64,000 nt of DNA from Psychrobacter immobilis. Its GTDB lineage: Bacteria > Pseudomonadota > Gammaproteobacteria > Pseudomonadales > Moraxellaceae. Location of the stretch: positions 1,922,001 to 1,986,000 of the forward strand of contig NZ_CAJGZV010000001.1 in assembly GCF_904846065.1 (NCBI RefSeq), given 5' to 3'. This document shows positions 37,125 to 44,180 of this stretch, in pieces. A program made the translations under genes and the position numbers. Position 1 is the stretch's first letter. Every line of letters starts with the position of its first letter. Below the pieces are notes generated by a model. That model had not been told where the DNA came from and made no database searches. It saw nothing but the letters and a program-made list of their open reading frames with translations.

Positions 37125-37760
37125 ATGCTAGACAAATTTCTCACGCCCATGATTAAGCCAATGCTAGCCCCTGTGGTCGTTGTGTTGCACAAACGCGGTA
37201 TCACGGCTGATCAACTTACGGTGGCGGGCTTTTTAATCGGCATGTTAGCGTTGCCACTGCTGGCGTTTGAATTGTGGTATGGCGCACTTGCAGCGATTGT
37301 ATTGAATCGTATTTTTGATGGTCTTGATGGCGCGCTAGCTCGTCATGCACAGCAAAGCTCAAGCGCAGGCGGCTACTTAGACATTACGCTCGACTTTTTA
37401 TTTTATGCAGCAGTTCCGCTAGGCTTTATCTTGGCAAATCCTGAACAAAACGCCATTGCTGGCGCTTTATTACTCGCGACCTTTATTGGCACAGGCTCTA
37501 GCTTCTTAGCGTTTGCCATTGCTGCGGAAAAGTTTACACTGGATAAACCGCAGTTTAAATATAAAAGCTTTTATTATTTAAACGGTTTGACGGAAGGCAC
37601 CGAAACCATCGCACTGTTTGTCGCTTTTTGCCTGTGGCCACAGCACTTTGTATTACTTGCCAGCATTTTTGCCACAGCCTGCGCGATTACGATTTTTACC
37701 CGTATCCATGGCGGCTACCATACCCTTAAGCAGCTAGAAATAGATAAAAACAGTATATAA
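37125..37760 (+). CDS. ynjF: CDP-alcohol phosphatidyltransferase family protein, YnjF-like
   Basis: A 211-residue membrane enzyme of phospholipid synthesis that transfers a phosphatidyl group from CDP-diacylglycerol to an alcohol. The family signature D-G-x2-A-R-x8-G-x3-D-x3-D is complete: DGLDGALARHAQQSSSAGGYLDITLD at about residues 64-90. Several hydrophobic helices surround it. The acceptor alcohol is unknown. It stands 36 bases after ynjD and 24 bases before a sterol desaturase-family gene, probably one transcript. Confidence 0.88.
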   Translation: MLDKFLTPMIKPMLAPVVVVLHKRGITADQLTVAGFLIGMLALPLLAFELWYGALAAIVLNRIFDGLDGALARHAQQSSSAGGYLDITLDFLFYAAVPLGFILANPEQNAIAGALLLATFIGTGSSFLAFAIAAEKFTLDKPQFKYKSFYYLNGLTEGTETIALFVAFCLWPQHFVLLASIFATACAITIFTRIHGGYHTLKQLEIDKNSI

Positions 37761-37784
37761 ATAGAATAAGTTAAGAGGCAGCTA

Positions 37785-38594
37785 ATGACTAACGAAGTAT
37801 GGTGGCGGCTTGGGTTCTTTTTAAGCATTTTAGTGATTATGATGCTGATAGAATGGCGCATGCCTGCACGTCAAGCACCGATCAAAAGCAGCAAACGCTG
37901 GTTCGCTAACTTTGGCTTGGTTTTTATCTCGTCAGTTATTGCTCGTCTAGCGGTGCCTGTCGGTCTAACGGCTGTGGCACTGTATAATCAGCAGAATGGC
38001 ATTGGTCTATTTAATATCATCAAATTGCCAAGTATTGTCGTCATCATACTAAGCTTGATATTGCTCGACATCATCATTTACTGGCAGCATCGATTATTTC
38101 ACCGCGTGCCTATTCTATGGCGTTTGCATAAAGTCCATCACGCTGATGCACATGTCGATGCCAGTACAGGGCTTAGATTTCATCCCATTGAAATCGTTTC
38201 AAGCATTCTAGTGAAGCTCGTTGCCGTCAGCTTGTTGGGTGTTCCTGCCATCGCTGTATTGATATTTGAGATTGCGTTAAATGGCTTAGCGATATTTAAC
38301 CATGCCAATATTCGCCTGCCACCTGCGCTTGAAAAACCGCTGCGCTTAATATTGATGACGCAGATTTTGCATCGTATTCATCACAGCCAACGCGTTAGTG
38401 AGACCAACTCAAACTATGGTTTTAGTGTCATTTGGTGGGATTGGATTTTTGGTAGTTATAAGGGTAAAGCAAAGCAGTCTGATAATGAGCTAGATATTGG
38501 GCTAAAAGAATACCCAGCAGCCAAACAAAATGCCTCGCTATGGGGATTGTTAACCATGCCATTTAGCAATAATTTGGTTAAGAAAAACAAATAA
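37785..38594 (+). CDS. Fatty acid hydroxylase/sterol desaturase family membrane protein
   Basis: A 269-residue integral membrane di-iron enzyme. It has the histidine boxes HRLFH (about residue 104), HKVHH (about 117) and HRIHHSQ (about 204), spaced as in the family, with hydrophobic segments on both sides. Members hydroxylate or desaturate lipid chains. Next to ynjF this suggests a lipid-modifying role; the substrate cannot be told. It ends the ynj-like set. Confidence 0.87.
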   Translation: MTNEVWWRLGFFLSILVIMMLIEWRMPARQAPIKSSKRWFANFGLVFISSVIARLAVPVGLTAVALYNQQNGIGLFNIIKLPSIVVIILSLILLDIIIYWQHRLFHRVPILWRLHKVHHADAHVDASTGLRFHPIEIVSSILVKLVAVSLLGVPAIAVLIFEIALNGLAIFNHANIRLPPALEKPLRLILMTQILHRIHHSQRVSETNSNYGFSVIWWDWIFGSYKGKAKQSDNELDIGLKEYPAAKQNASLWGLLTMPFSNNLVKKNK

Positions 38595-38643
38595 CTGTCG
38601 TGATGCCGCCTAGCTTTGAATGTAAACGAAATTTACAAACAAC

Positions 38644-38659
38644 TTGAGCATTTACTCAA
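38644..38659. promoter_or_regulatory. TetR-type operator A before the ahpD-dsbA-like pair
   Basis: TTGAGCATTTACTCAA, a palindrome of two TTGAG half-sites separated by six bases. Confidence 0.66.
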
Positions 38660-38666
38660 ATATTAT

Positions 38667-38682
38667 TTGAACGATTGCTCAA
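38667..38682. promoter_or_regulatory. TetR-type operator B before the ahpD-dsbA-like pair
   Basis: TTGAACGATTGCTCAA, 23 bases on from operator A. It is nearly identical to the site upstream of tetR (TTGAATGATTGCTCAA). Confidence 0.7.
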
Positions 38683-38738
38683 AATGGATTATAGTGGCTG
38701 CAGTTGTTAAGCGACTCACGAAAATCTCACTTATAAAA

Positions 38739-38754
38739 TTGAGTACTCACTCAA
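38739..38754. promoter_or_regulatory. TetR-type operator C before the ahpD-dsbA-like pair
   Basis: TTGAGTACTCACTCAA, 77 bases before the start codon of the AhpD-like gene. This is the third copy of the motif within about 110 bases. Confidence 0.68.
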
Positions 38755-38830
38755 CTATATAATAGGTTCTCAAGTCGCTTATACACTTACTTTTATAACA
38801 ATTCACTAATAATGATTAAAAGGTTTTAAT

Positions 38831-39385
38831 ATGACTGAATTTACCCTACACGACAAAGACACAGCCCCAGCAGCAAGCAAAGACTTACTTGACGTTTCTA
38901 TCAAAGCGTTTGGTATGGTACCTAATCTACATGCCGTCATGGCTGAAGCGCCTGGCTTGCTCGAAGGCTATCAACGTCTGCATCAGTTGTTTTTAGACAG
39001 CAGTTTTGATGATGAGGAAGTCACCGTCGTATGGCAAACCATCAACGTCGAACATGAGTGCCATTACTGTGTACCCGCTCATACTGGTATCGCAAAAAGC
39101 ATGAAAGTAGACGACGCAATCACTGATGCATTACGTAATGAGACACCTCTACCAACTGCAAAACTAGAAGCATTACGCGACTTTACGCTATCGGTCGTTC
39201 GTGATCGTGGTAATGTAAATGATGACGCAGTGCAAGCATTCTTAGATGCAGGCTTTACTAAACGTCAGATTTTGGAAGTGGTTCTTGCAGCGGCTCAAAA
39301 AGTGATGAGTAACTACACTAACCATTTGGCCAACACGCCAATCGACAAGCCTTTCCAAAAGTTTGAATGGCATAAAGCTGTCTAA
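38831..39385 (+). CDS. Carboxymuconolactone decarboxylase/AhpD-like protein
   Basis: A 184-residue helical protein with the AhpD-type active-site region ECHYCVPAHTGIAKS (Cys-x-x-Cys plus His at about residues 77-82). AhpD-like proteins use the Cys pair to reduce peroxiredoxins or other thiols; others of the fold are decarboxylases. The CxxC favours the redox group. Three TTGAG-type palindromes lie upstream. Immediately downstream is a DsbA/FrnE-like thiol oxidoreductase, so a thiol-redox response operon is plausible. Confidence 0.87.
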   Translation: MTEFTLHDKDTAPAASKDLLDVSIKAFGMVPNLHAVMAEAPGLLEGYQRLHQLFLDSSFDDEEVTVVWQTINVEHECHYCVPAHTGIAKSMKVDDAITDALRNETPLPTAKLEALRDFTLSVVRDRGNVNDDAVQAFLDAGFTKRQILEVVLAAAQKVMSNYTNHLANTPIDKPFQKFEWHKAV

Positions 39386-39413
39386 TTATATAAGAACCAC
39401 ATAAGGAGCCACT

Positions 39414-40067
39414 ATGAGTAATTTAAAAAAGCCATTACGAATAGATATCGTGTCGGACGTGGTCTGCCCTTGGTGCGCTATCGGCTATAGTCAACTAGCC
39501 GAGGCATTAAAACAAACCAACACTCCACACGAGATTCACTGGCATCCATTTGAGTTAAATCCTAATACGCCGCACGAAGGACGAAACTATCGTGAGCATA
39601 TCATGGAGAAGTACGGTACGACTGCTGAAGACATTCAAGAGAACCGAGCTAGAATGACCGAAGTAGGTGCTGAAGCTGGATTTAATTTTCAGTTTACCGA
39701 TGACTTTCGTACTTACAATACTTTTAATGCGCATCAGTTGCTGCATTGGGCCGATCAACAAGGGCGTATGCACGAGCTAAAGCAAGCATTGTTCGTCTCA
39801 CACTTCGTCAATAATCAAAATATATCAGATCATAGTGTGCTTGCCGATGTTGCGGCAGAAGTTGGCTTGAATCGTGACGAAGCGTTAGCGGTCTTAGCAG
39901 ACCAGCGATTTGCTGCAGCCGTAGAAAAAGAAAAGCAGCATTGGCAGCAACCAGACATTCAAAGTGTGCCATCTATGGTTTTCAATGAGCGTCATTTAAT
40001 TAGCGGTGCTCAAGGTGTTGAAAATTATAAAAGCATATTGCAGCAGTTGGCTGATATGCCAGACTAA
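39414..40067 (+). CDS. DsbA-family oxidoreductase, FrnE-like
   Basis: A cytoplasmic thioredoxin-fold protein of 217 residues: VSDVVCPWCAIGYSQL with the CPWC active site at residues about 17-20, an inserted helical domain, HQLLHWADQQGRMHELKQALF and the cis-Pro region QSVPSMVFNERHLISGAQ. No signal peptide. Relatives (FrnE) act as disulfide isomerases in oxidative stress or as 2-hydroxychromene isomerase-type enzymes. AAGGAG precedes the start, 28 bases after the AhpD-like gene. A perfect 24-base hairpin terminator ends the operon. Confidence 0.9.
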   Translation: MSNLKKPLRIDIVSDVVCPWCAIGYSQLAEALKQTNTPHEIHWHPFELNPNTPHEGRNYREHIMEKYGTTAEDIQENRARMTEVGAEAGFNFQFTDDFRTYNTFNAHQLLHWADQQGRMHELKQALFVSHFVNNQNISDHSVLADVAAEVGLNRDEALAVLADQRFAAAVEKEKQHWQQPDIQSVPSMVFNERHLISGAQGVENYKSILQQLADMPD

Positions 40068-40116
40068 ATTATCTGTTGATGGTTGAGTTTTCAAGACTAA
40101 GAGTTTTAGAAAAGCT

Positions 40117-40175
40117 AAGGGTTTTAGAGTTACTGTATAGCCCGAGACTATACAGTAACTCTAAAACCCTTTTTT
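40117..40175 (+). terminator. Very strong terminator of the ahpD-dsbA-like operon
   Basis: A perfect 24-base stem (AAGGGTTTTAGAGTTACTGT... and its exact complement) with loop CCCGAGA, followed by T4-5. It lies between two convergent genes, and the minus-strand side has a weaker T-run for tetR. Confidence 0.92.
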
Positions 40176-40259
40176 CATACCAAAAATATCTTAGCAATCA
40201 GCCTTACTTAATCGGCAATAACCCTTTAGCAGTGCTTATTTGCAAATAGTCAACATGAA

Positions 40260-40871
40260 CTACACGCCAACAGGCTTATCAATACGCAGCGCTTCTATAG
40301 AGAGCGCCATATCTTCAGCCAACGCTTGCACCGCTGCACTCTCGACATCACGCTGCGCAAAAGCACGCAGCCCCATGATTTCCGCCTGTAGTCGTCGTCC
40401 AAGCCTAGTCGCGTCGAGCTCAGTATCCAATTCACCCAGCCGCTGTGCTTCGGTAAAGTAATTTATGAAACGCAGCTCCATACCTGCCAGCAGCATTTCA
40501 ACTTTTTGTAGCGCTGTCTGCTCACGAGCACCAAGCTCCAGTAAACTTTTGACCAACATGCAAGCCTGACTTGGCAGCCCTTTATCACGAATACCGCCCA
40601 GCTGACGCACGAAAGCGGCTAACCCCAACAGCGGCGATTGATAAGCGCCCATTACCCGCTCAAGCTCACTCAAACCTAGGCGAGCATAGTAGTCTAACGC
40701 TTCTTGAAATAATCCATCTTTACTGCCAAACGCAGCATAAATGCTTCCTGGACGCATATCGAGCGCCTCTTCTATGTCTTTTAACGAAGTAGCATGAAAG
40801 CCTTTTTGCCAAAAAAGCTGTAACGCGCGTTCTAAGGCATCCTGACGGTTATAAAGTGCGGTACGTGACAT
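40260..40871 (-). CDS. TetR/AcrR family transcriptional regulator
   Basis: A 203-residue repressor with an N-terminal HTH: residues about 10-50, ALERALQLFWQKGFHATSLKD...MRPGSIYAAFGSKDGLF, and a helical ligand domain. The ligand domain has a lone cysteine in GLPSQACMLVKSLLEL, a place where related regulators (NemR-like) have a reactive Cys. Its own promoter carries TTGAATGATTGCTCAA, 57 bases upstream of the start, and the same palindrome lies before the convergent AhpD-DsbA-like pair and before doxX. Likely an autoregulated repressor of a thiol-redox or electrophile regulon; that role is inferred. Confidence 0.9.
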   Translation of the reverse strand: MSRTALYNRQDALERALQLFWQKGFHATSLKDIEEALDMRPGSIYAAFGSKDGLFQEALDYYARLGLSELERVMGAYQSPLLGLAAFVRQLGGIRDKGLPSQACMLVKSLLELGAREQTALQKVEMLLAGMELRFINYFTEAQRLGELDTELDATRLGRRLQAEIMGLRAFAQRDVESAAVQALAEDMALSIEALRIDKPVGV

Positions 40872-40927
40872 AGTTTTTCCATCTCAAAAGCCGTAATCTC
40901 ATATAAAAATAAGCACAGCGATAAAAT

Positions 40928-40943
40928 TTGAATGATTGCTCAA
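40928..40943. promoter_or_regulatory. TetR-type operator upstream of tetR
   Basis: TTGAATGATTGCTCAA, nearly identical to operator B at 38667-38682, placed for autoregulation. Confidence 0.7.
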
Positions 40944-41056
40944 TTTTATATCGAATGGCATTCTTAGTCCAGTAAAGTTAATTTACAAAGCAAATATCTT
41001 ATTTAGCCATTGGTAACAATGTCACTGGCTAAATAAGATATGAAAGCACCCAACGT

Positions 41057-42604
41057 TTAATGACTCAACAGCACATGCTTACTTTTTTGATACGCAGACA
41101 AGCCATCTACACCCAGCTCACGACCGATACCGCTTTGCTTAAACCCGCCCCATCCTGATTCTGGCAGTATAATTTGCTGTTCATTGATCCAGATATGACC
41201 TGCTTGAATCTGTAGCGCCATCTCTACTGCCGCCGTTTCATCAGCGCTGACAATGGTTGCCGCTAACGCATACTTACTATCGTTCGCCAAGCTAATCGCC
41301 TCTGCGTCGTCTTTGAAGGTTTTACTGACTAAGACCGGTCCAAAAATTTCTTCCGTCCACAATTGGCTGGTCACAGGAACGTCAGTATAAATGGTCGGCA
41401 TCGCAAAATACCCTTGTCGATCTAAGACCTCACCACCTGTGAGACAAGTCAGATTTTCGGCCGTAGCAAGGTCGAAATATTTTTTTACTTGATTCAGCTG
41501 CTGCTCACTAACCATTGGGCCTACTTGCGTGTCAGTGTCAAAGCCATCACCAATTTGCAAACTTTCTGCCTTAACTTTTAATGTGTCGAACAACGACTGA
41601 GCAATGCTTTCATGAACGAGCAGTCTTGAGGTGGCTGAACAGATCTGACCAGCATTGGTAAATATACCACCGATGATTAAATCACAAGCGTGGTCGATAT
41701 CAGCATCTGCACATACGACGATGGCTGACTTACCGCCCAGCTCTAAACTAATATCCTTGATACCTTTTGCCGCTTGGCTCATTACCTTTTCACCAACGGC
41801 GTTGCTACCAGTAAAAGAAATTTTGTCGATTAATGGATGGCAGGTCATGGCAGCGCCCACTTCAGCTGCACCCGGTAAAATATTAACGACTCCTTTCGGT
41901 AGTTTGATAGCAGACAATATATTGCCCAGCATCAACTCTGGCAATAATGTCACCTCGGAGGGCTTTAATAGCACCGTACAGCCTGCAGCCAATGCAGGGG
42001 CTAACTTCCAAGCAGTAGTGACCATTGGAAAATTCCACGGGACAATAAGGGCGCAAATACCAACAGGCGCATACGTTTTTAGCAAGCGTATGCCTGACTC
42101 GCTGGTGGGTACCTCCAACCAAGTCGCTTGTTCTGTGATGATATTGGCATAATAGCGATAGCAGGCAATGGCATCGCTCACGTCTATTTTTGCCTCTTCA
42201 ATGGGCTTACCATTATTTAACACAGACAATCCAACCAATTTGTCAAACTGCTGCTCCATCGTCTCGGCAATGGCATTGAGATACGATGCACGCACGCTTA
42301 CGTCGGTTTGCGACCAAGATGGATACGCCATAGAAGCCGCATTAACTGCCATTTCTACCTGTGCCTTGGTACACAATCGAGTGGTAGCGATGATTGTTCC
42401 CGAATTTGAATCATATAAATCATAACTTGAATCATGATTCGAATCATAATTAGAATCATAGTTATCAGCATCAGCAGTATCGGTAGCAGGTGCTTCAATA
42501 GTCATCCATTTGCCATCTATATAGGCTGCATTTAACATCACTTCATCTTGAACCGTTTGGATGGCGCTTTCTCTCGTTAAACTGTTAGCATTCGTCATTT
42601 CCAT
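41057..42604 (-). CDS. Aldehyde dehydrogenase, probably 4-guanidinobutyraldehyde/betaine-aldehyde type
   Basis: NAD(P)-dependent oxidation of an aldehyde to the acid. The protein (515 residues from the ATG at 42604, with AGGTGA upstream) has the full pattern: VPWNFPMVTTAWKLAPALAAGC, FTGSNAVGEKVM, catalytic Glu in LELGGKSAIVV and catalytic Cys in IFTNAGQICSATSRLLVHES, and IFGPVL. About 20 residues near residue 45 (DNYDSNYDSNHDSSYDLYDS) are an insert made of degenerate 12-base repeats. The gene lies at the end of the AruI-like/GbuA-like cluster and could make 4-guanidinobutyrate, the job of KauB in Pseudomonas. The exact substrate is inferred from context. Confidence 0.88.
   Translation of the reverse strand: MEMTNANSLTRESAIQTVQDEVMLNAAYIDGKWMTIEAPATDTADADNYDSNYDSNHDSSYDLYDSNSGTIIATTRLCTKAQVEMAVNAASMAYPSWSQTDVSVRASYLNAIAETMEQQFDKLVGLSVLNNGKPIEEAKIDVSDAIACYRYYANIITEQATWLEVPTSESGIRLLKTYAPVGICALIVPWNFPMVTTAWKLAPALAAGCTVLLKPSEVTLLPELMLGNILSAIKLPKGVVNILPGAAEVGAAMTCHPLIDKISFTGSNAVGEKVMSQAAKGIKDISLELGGKSAIVVCADADIDHACDLIIGGIFTNAGQICSATSRLLVHESIAQSLFDTLKVKAESLQIGDGFDTDTQVGPMVSEQQLNQVKKYFDLATAENLTCLTGGEVLDRQGYFAMPTIYTDVPVTSQLWTEEIFGPVLVSKTFKDDAEAISLANDSKYALAATIVSADETAAVEMALQIQAGHIWINEQQIILPESGWGGFKQSGIGRELGVDGLSAYQKSKHVLLSH
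42408..42465. repeat. Degenerate 12-base repeat inside the aldehyde dehydrogenase gene
   Basis: Four to five loose copies of a GAATCATRATTA-type 12-mer, coding Asp/Ser/Asn/Tyr-rich sequence in the N-terminal part of the enzyme. The frame is kept. Confidence 0.7.
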
Positions 42605-42689
42605 GATGGTCAATCACCTTATATGGTTTGATATAATTGTTTTTATGCCTATTGTATTTATAAGTGTCTCTGTCAATCATTGGCTAAGT

Positions 42690-42722
42690 AATCGGTTTAT
42701 CTAACTAAAGAATAAACCGGTT
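42690..42722 (-). other. Hairpin between yjiH-like gene and aldehyde dehydrogenase gene
   Basis: AATCGGTTTAT pairs with ATAAACCGGTT (one G-U) around an 11-base loop, without a T-run. Possibly a processing or attenuation structure in the long transcript. Confidence 0.45.
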
Positions 42723-42773
42723 ATTTGGCACATTATCGTTATGCTAGAGGATGGGTTGATATTGGCTACATAG

Positions 42774-44180
42774 CTAATAAAGTAAATGCGCCACTGACGT
42801 AATCACAACCAAACTGATCAGCGTACGAAGAATAAAAATCATGAACAGCTCTAACACATTAAGCTTGATGTTTGATTTCAAAATCAGCGCGCCCACTTCA
42901 GACATATAAATAATCTGAGTAATAGAACATGCACCAACGATAAATCTTGTCATCTCACTCTCAATACTTTTACCGACCAAGGCTGGCAAATACATATCCG
43001 CAAAGCCCATAATCATCGCTGGAGCCGCCTCTGCTGCCTCTGGAATTTGTAACAAATCAAGCAGCGGTACCAACGGTGTAGACAACCATTTAAACACAGG
43101 CGTATATTCGGCTAAGCCCAGACCAATCGTACCAATTGCGAAAATCACGGGGATTAGCCCAAAATAGATATCGAATAGATTCTTTACACTACGTTTGAAC
43201 ACTTGACCCAGACTTGGCATTGAGTGCGCGCGCGTCACAGCACGATTGACCGCCCATTGGTAGGTCGTGTACTGAGCAGGAATCCCTTCATCGAGCATAC
43301 TTTTGCCAGAATGATAGGTATCAGACTTTAAGGAAAGTGGCGGTATACGTGGCATAATAATCGCGGCGATAAAGCCCGTCAAAGCAATGGTCAGATAAAA
43401 ATAAACAAAGTTATCGTCCACGCCGATGGTTTTGGCGACGACATAAGTAAAAGCGATCGAAGTCACCGAAAAAGTCGTCGCGATAATCGCCGCTTCACGC
43501 TGGCTATAGTAGCTTTTATCATACTCCTGCATAGTGACCAGTAGACCGATAGAAGCTGCGCCAAACCAAGAGGACATGGCATCTACCGCTGAGCGTCCTG
43601 GCAACTTAAACAGCTTGACAAATATTTTGCTCGCCAGTGTGCCCAAAAACTCCATCAAACCAAAATCTGTCAAAAACGGTAACGATAAAATGGCGAAGAA
43701 AAACAAAGGAATCAAAATTGGAATCAAATCTTCGAAAATGACGCCGCCGGTATTACGATTAATAATAAACTCAGGACCGACTTGCAGATAAATCATCCAG
43801 ACAAACACCATCCCTAACAATCGGGCAGTGAGCCAAAACCAATCAACATCGAAGAGTTTTTTGACTATAGCGTCTTCATGTAGGTTGGGCTTTAACACCT
43901 TCACAGCCAATGCCCCAAGAAAGGATGTCGTCACGATTGCCATTGCTACATAAACGACAGAACCACCCAACAAAGCTTGCAAAGCGTCCGTTAACACACC
44001 CAATAAAATCGTAACCTTTCCGTCCCATTGAAACGGTATTATAAATAGTGCAATGCCCAATGCTGAAAACAATAAAAACTTCCACATTGACGCACGCCAC
44101 TGCTCTCCTTGCGGCGTTTCTGAATCGACAACATCATTTCCTAATATCGGTTGCTGCGACTTATCGAGATAATTCGTCAT
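42774..44180 (-). CDS. YjiH family membrane protein (nucleoside-recognition domain)
   Basis: A 468-residue membrane protein with about ten hydrophobic segments in the pattern of YjiH, including two Gate-type regions (ILLGVLTDALQALLGGSVVY near residue 55 and PVFKWLSTPLVPLLDLLQIP near 370). It has KLPGRSAVDAMSSWFGAASIGLLVTMQEYDKSYYSQREAAIIATTFSVTSI in the middle. The function of YjiH is not established. GGAGGAATTAA precedes the ATG, which overlaps the end of the D-lactate dehydrogenase gene by 20 bases, so it is coupled to that gene. Its place in an arginine-derived degradation cluster suggests it may move a substrate or product. Confidence 0.83.
   Translation of the reverse strand: MTNYLDKSQQPILGNDVVDSETPQGEQWRASMWKFLLFSALGIALFIIPFQWDGKVTILLGVLTDALQALLGGSVVYVAMAIVTTSFLGALAVKVLKPNLHEDAIVKKLFDVDWFWLTARLLGMVFVWMIYLQVGPEFIINRNTGGVIFEDLIPILIPLFFFAILSLPFLTDFGLMEFLGTLASKIFVKLFKLPGRSAVDAMSSWFGAASIGLLVTMQEYDKSYYSQREAAIIATTFSVTSIAFTYVVAKTIGVDDNFVYFYLTIALTGFIAAIIMPRIPPLSLKSDTYHSGKSMLDEGIPAQYTTYQWAVNRAVTRAHSMPSLGQVFKRSVKNLFDIYFGLIPVIFAIGTIGLGLAEYTPVFKWLSTPLVPLLDLLQIPEAAEAAPAMIMGFADMYLPALVGKSIESEMTRFIVGACSITQIIYMSEVGALILKSNIKLNVLELFMIFILRTLISLVVITSVAHLLY

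Noticed and set aside
41655..42152. A 165-codon plus-strand frame opposite the aldehyde dehydrogenase
   Set aside because: The opposite strand encodes the conserved catalytic core of the aldehyde dehydrogenase, so this is a shadow.
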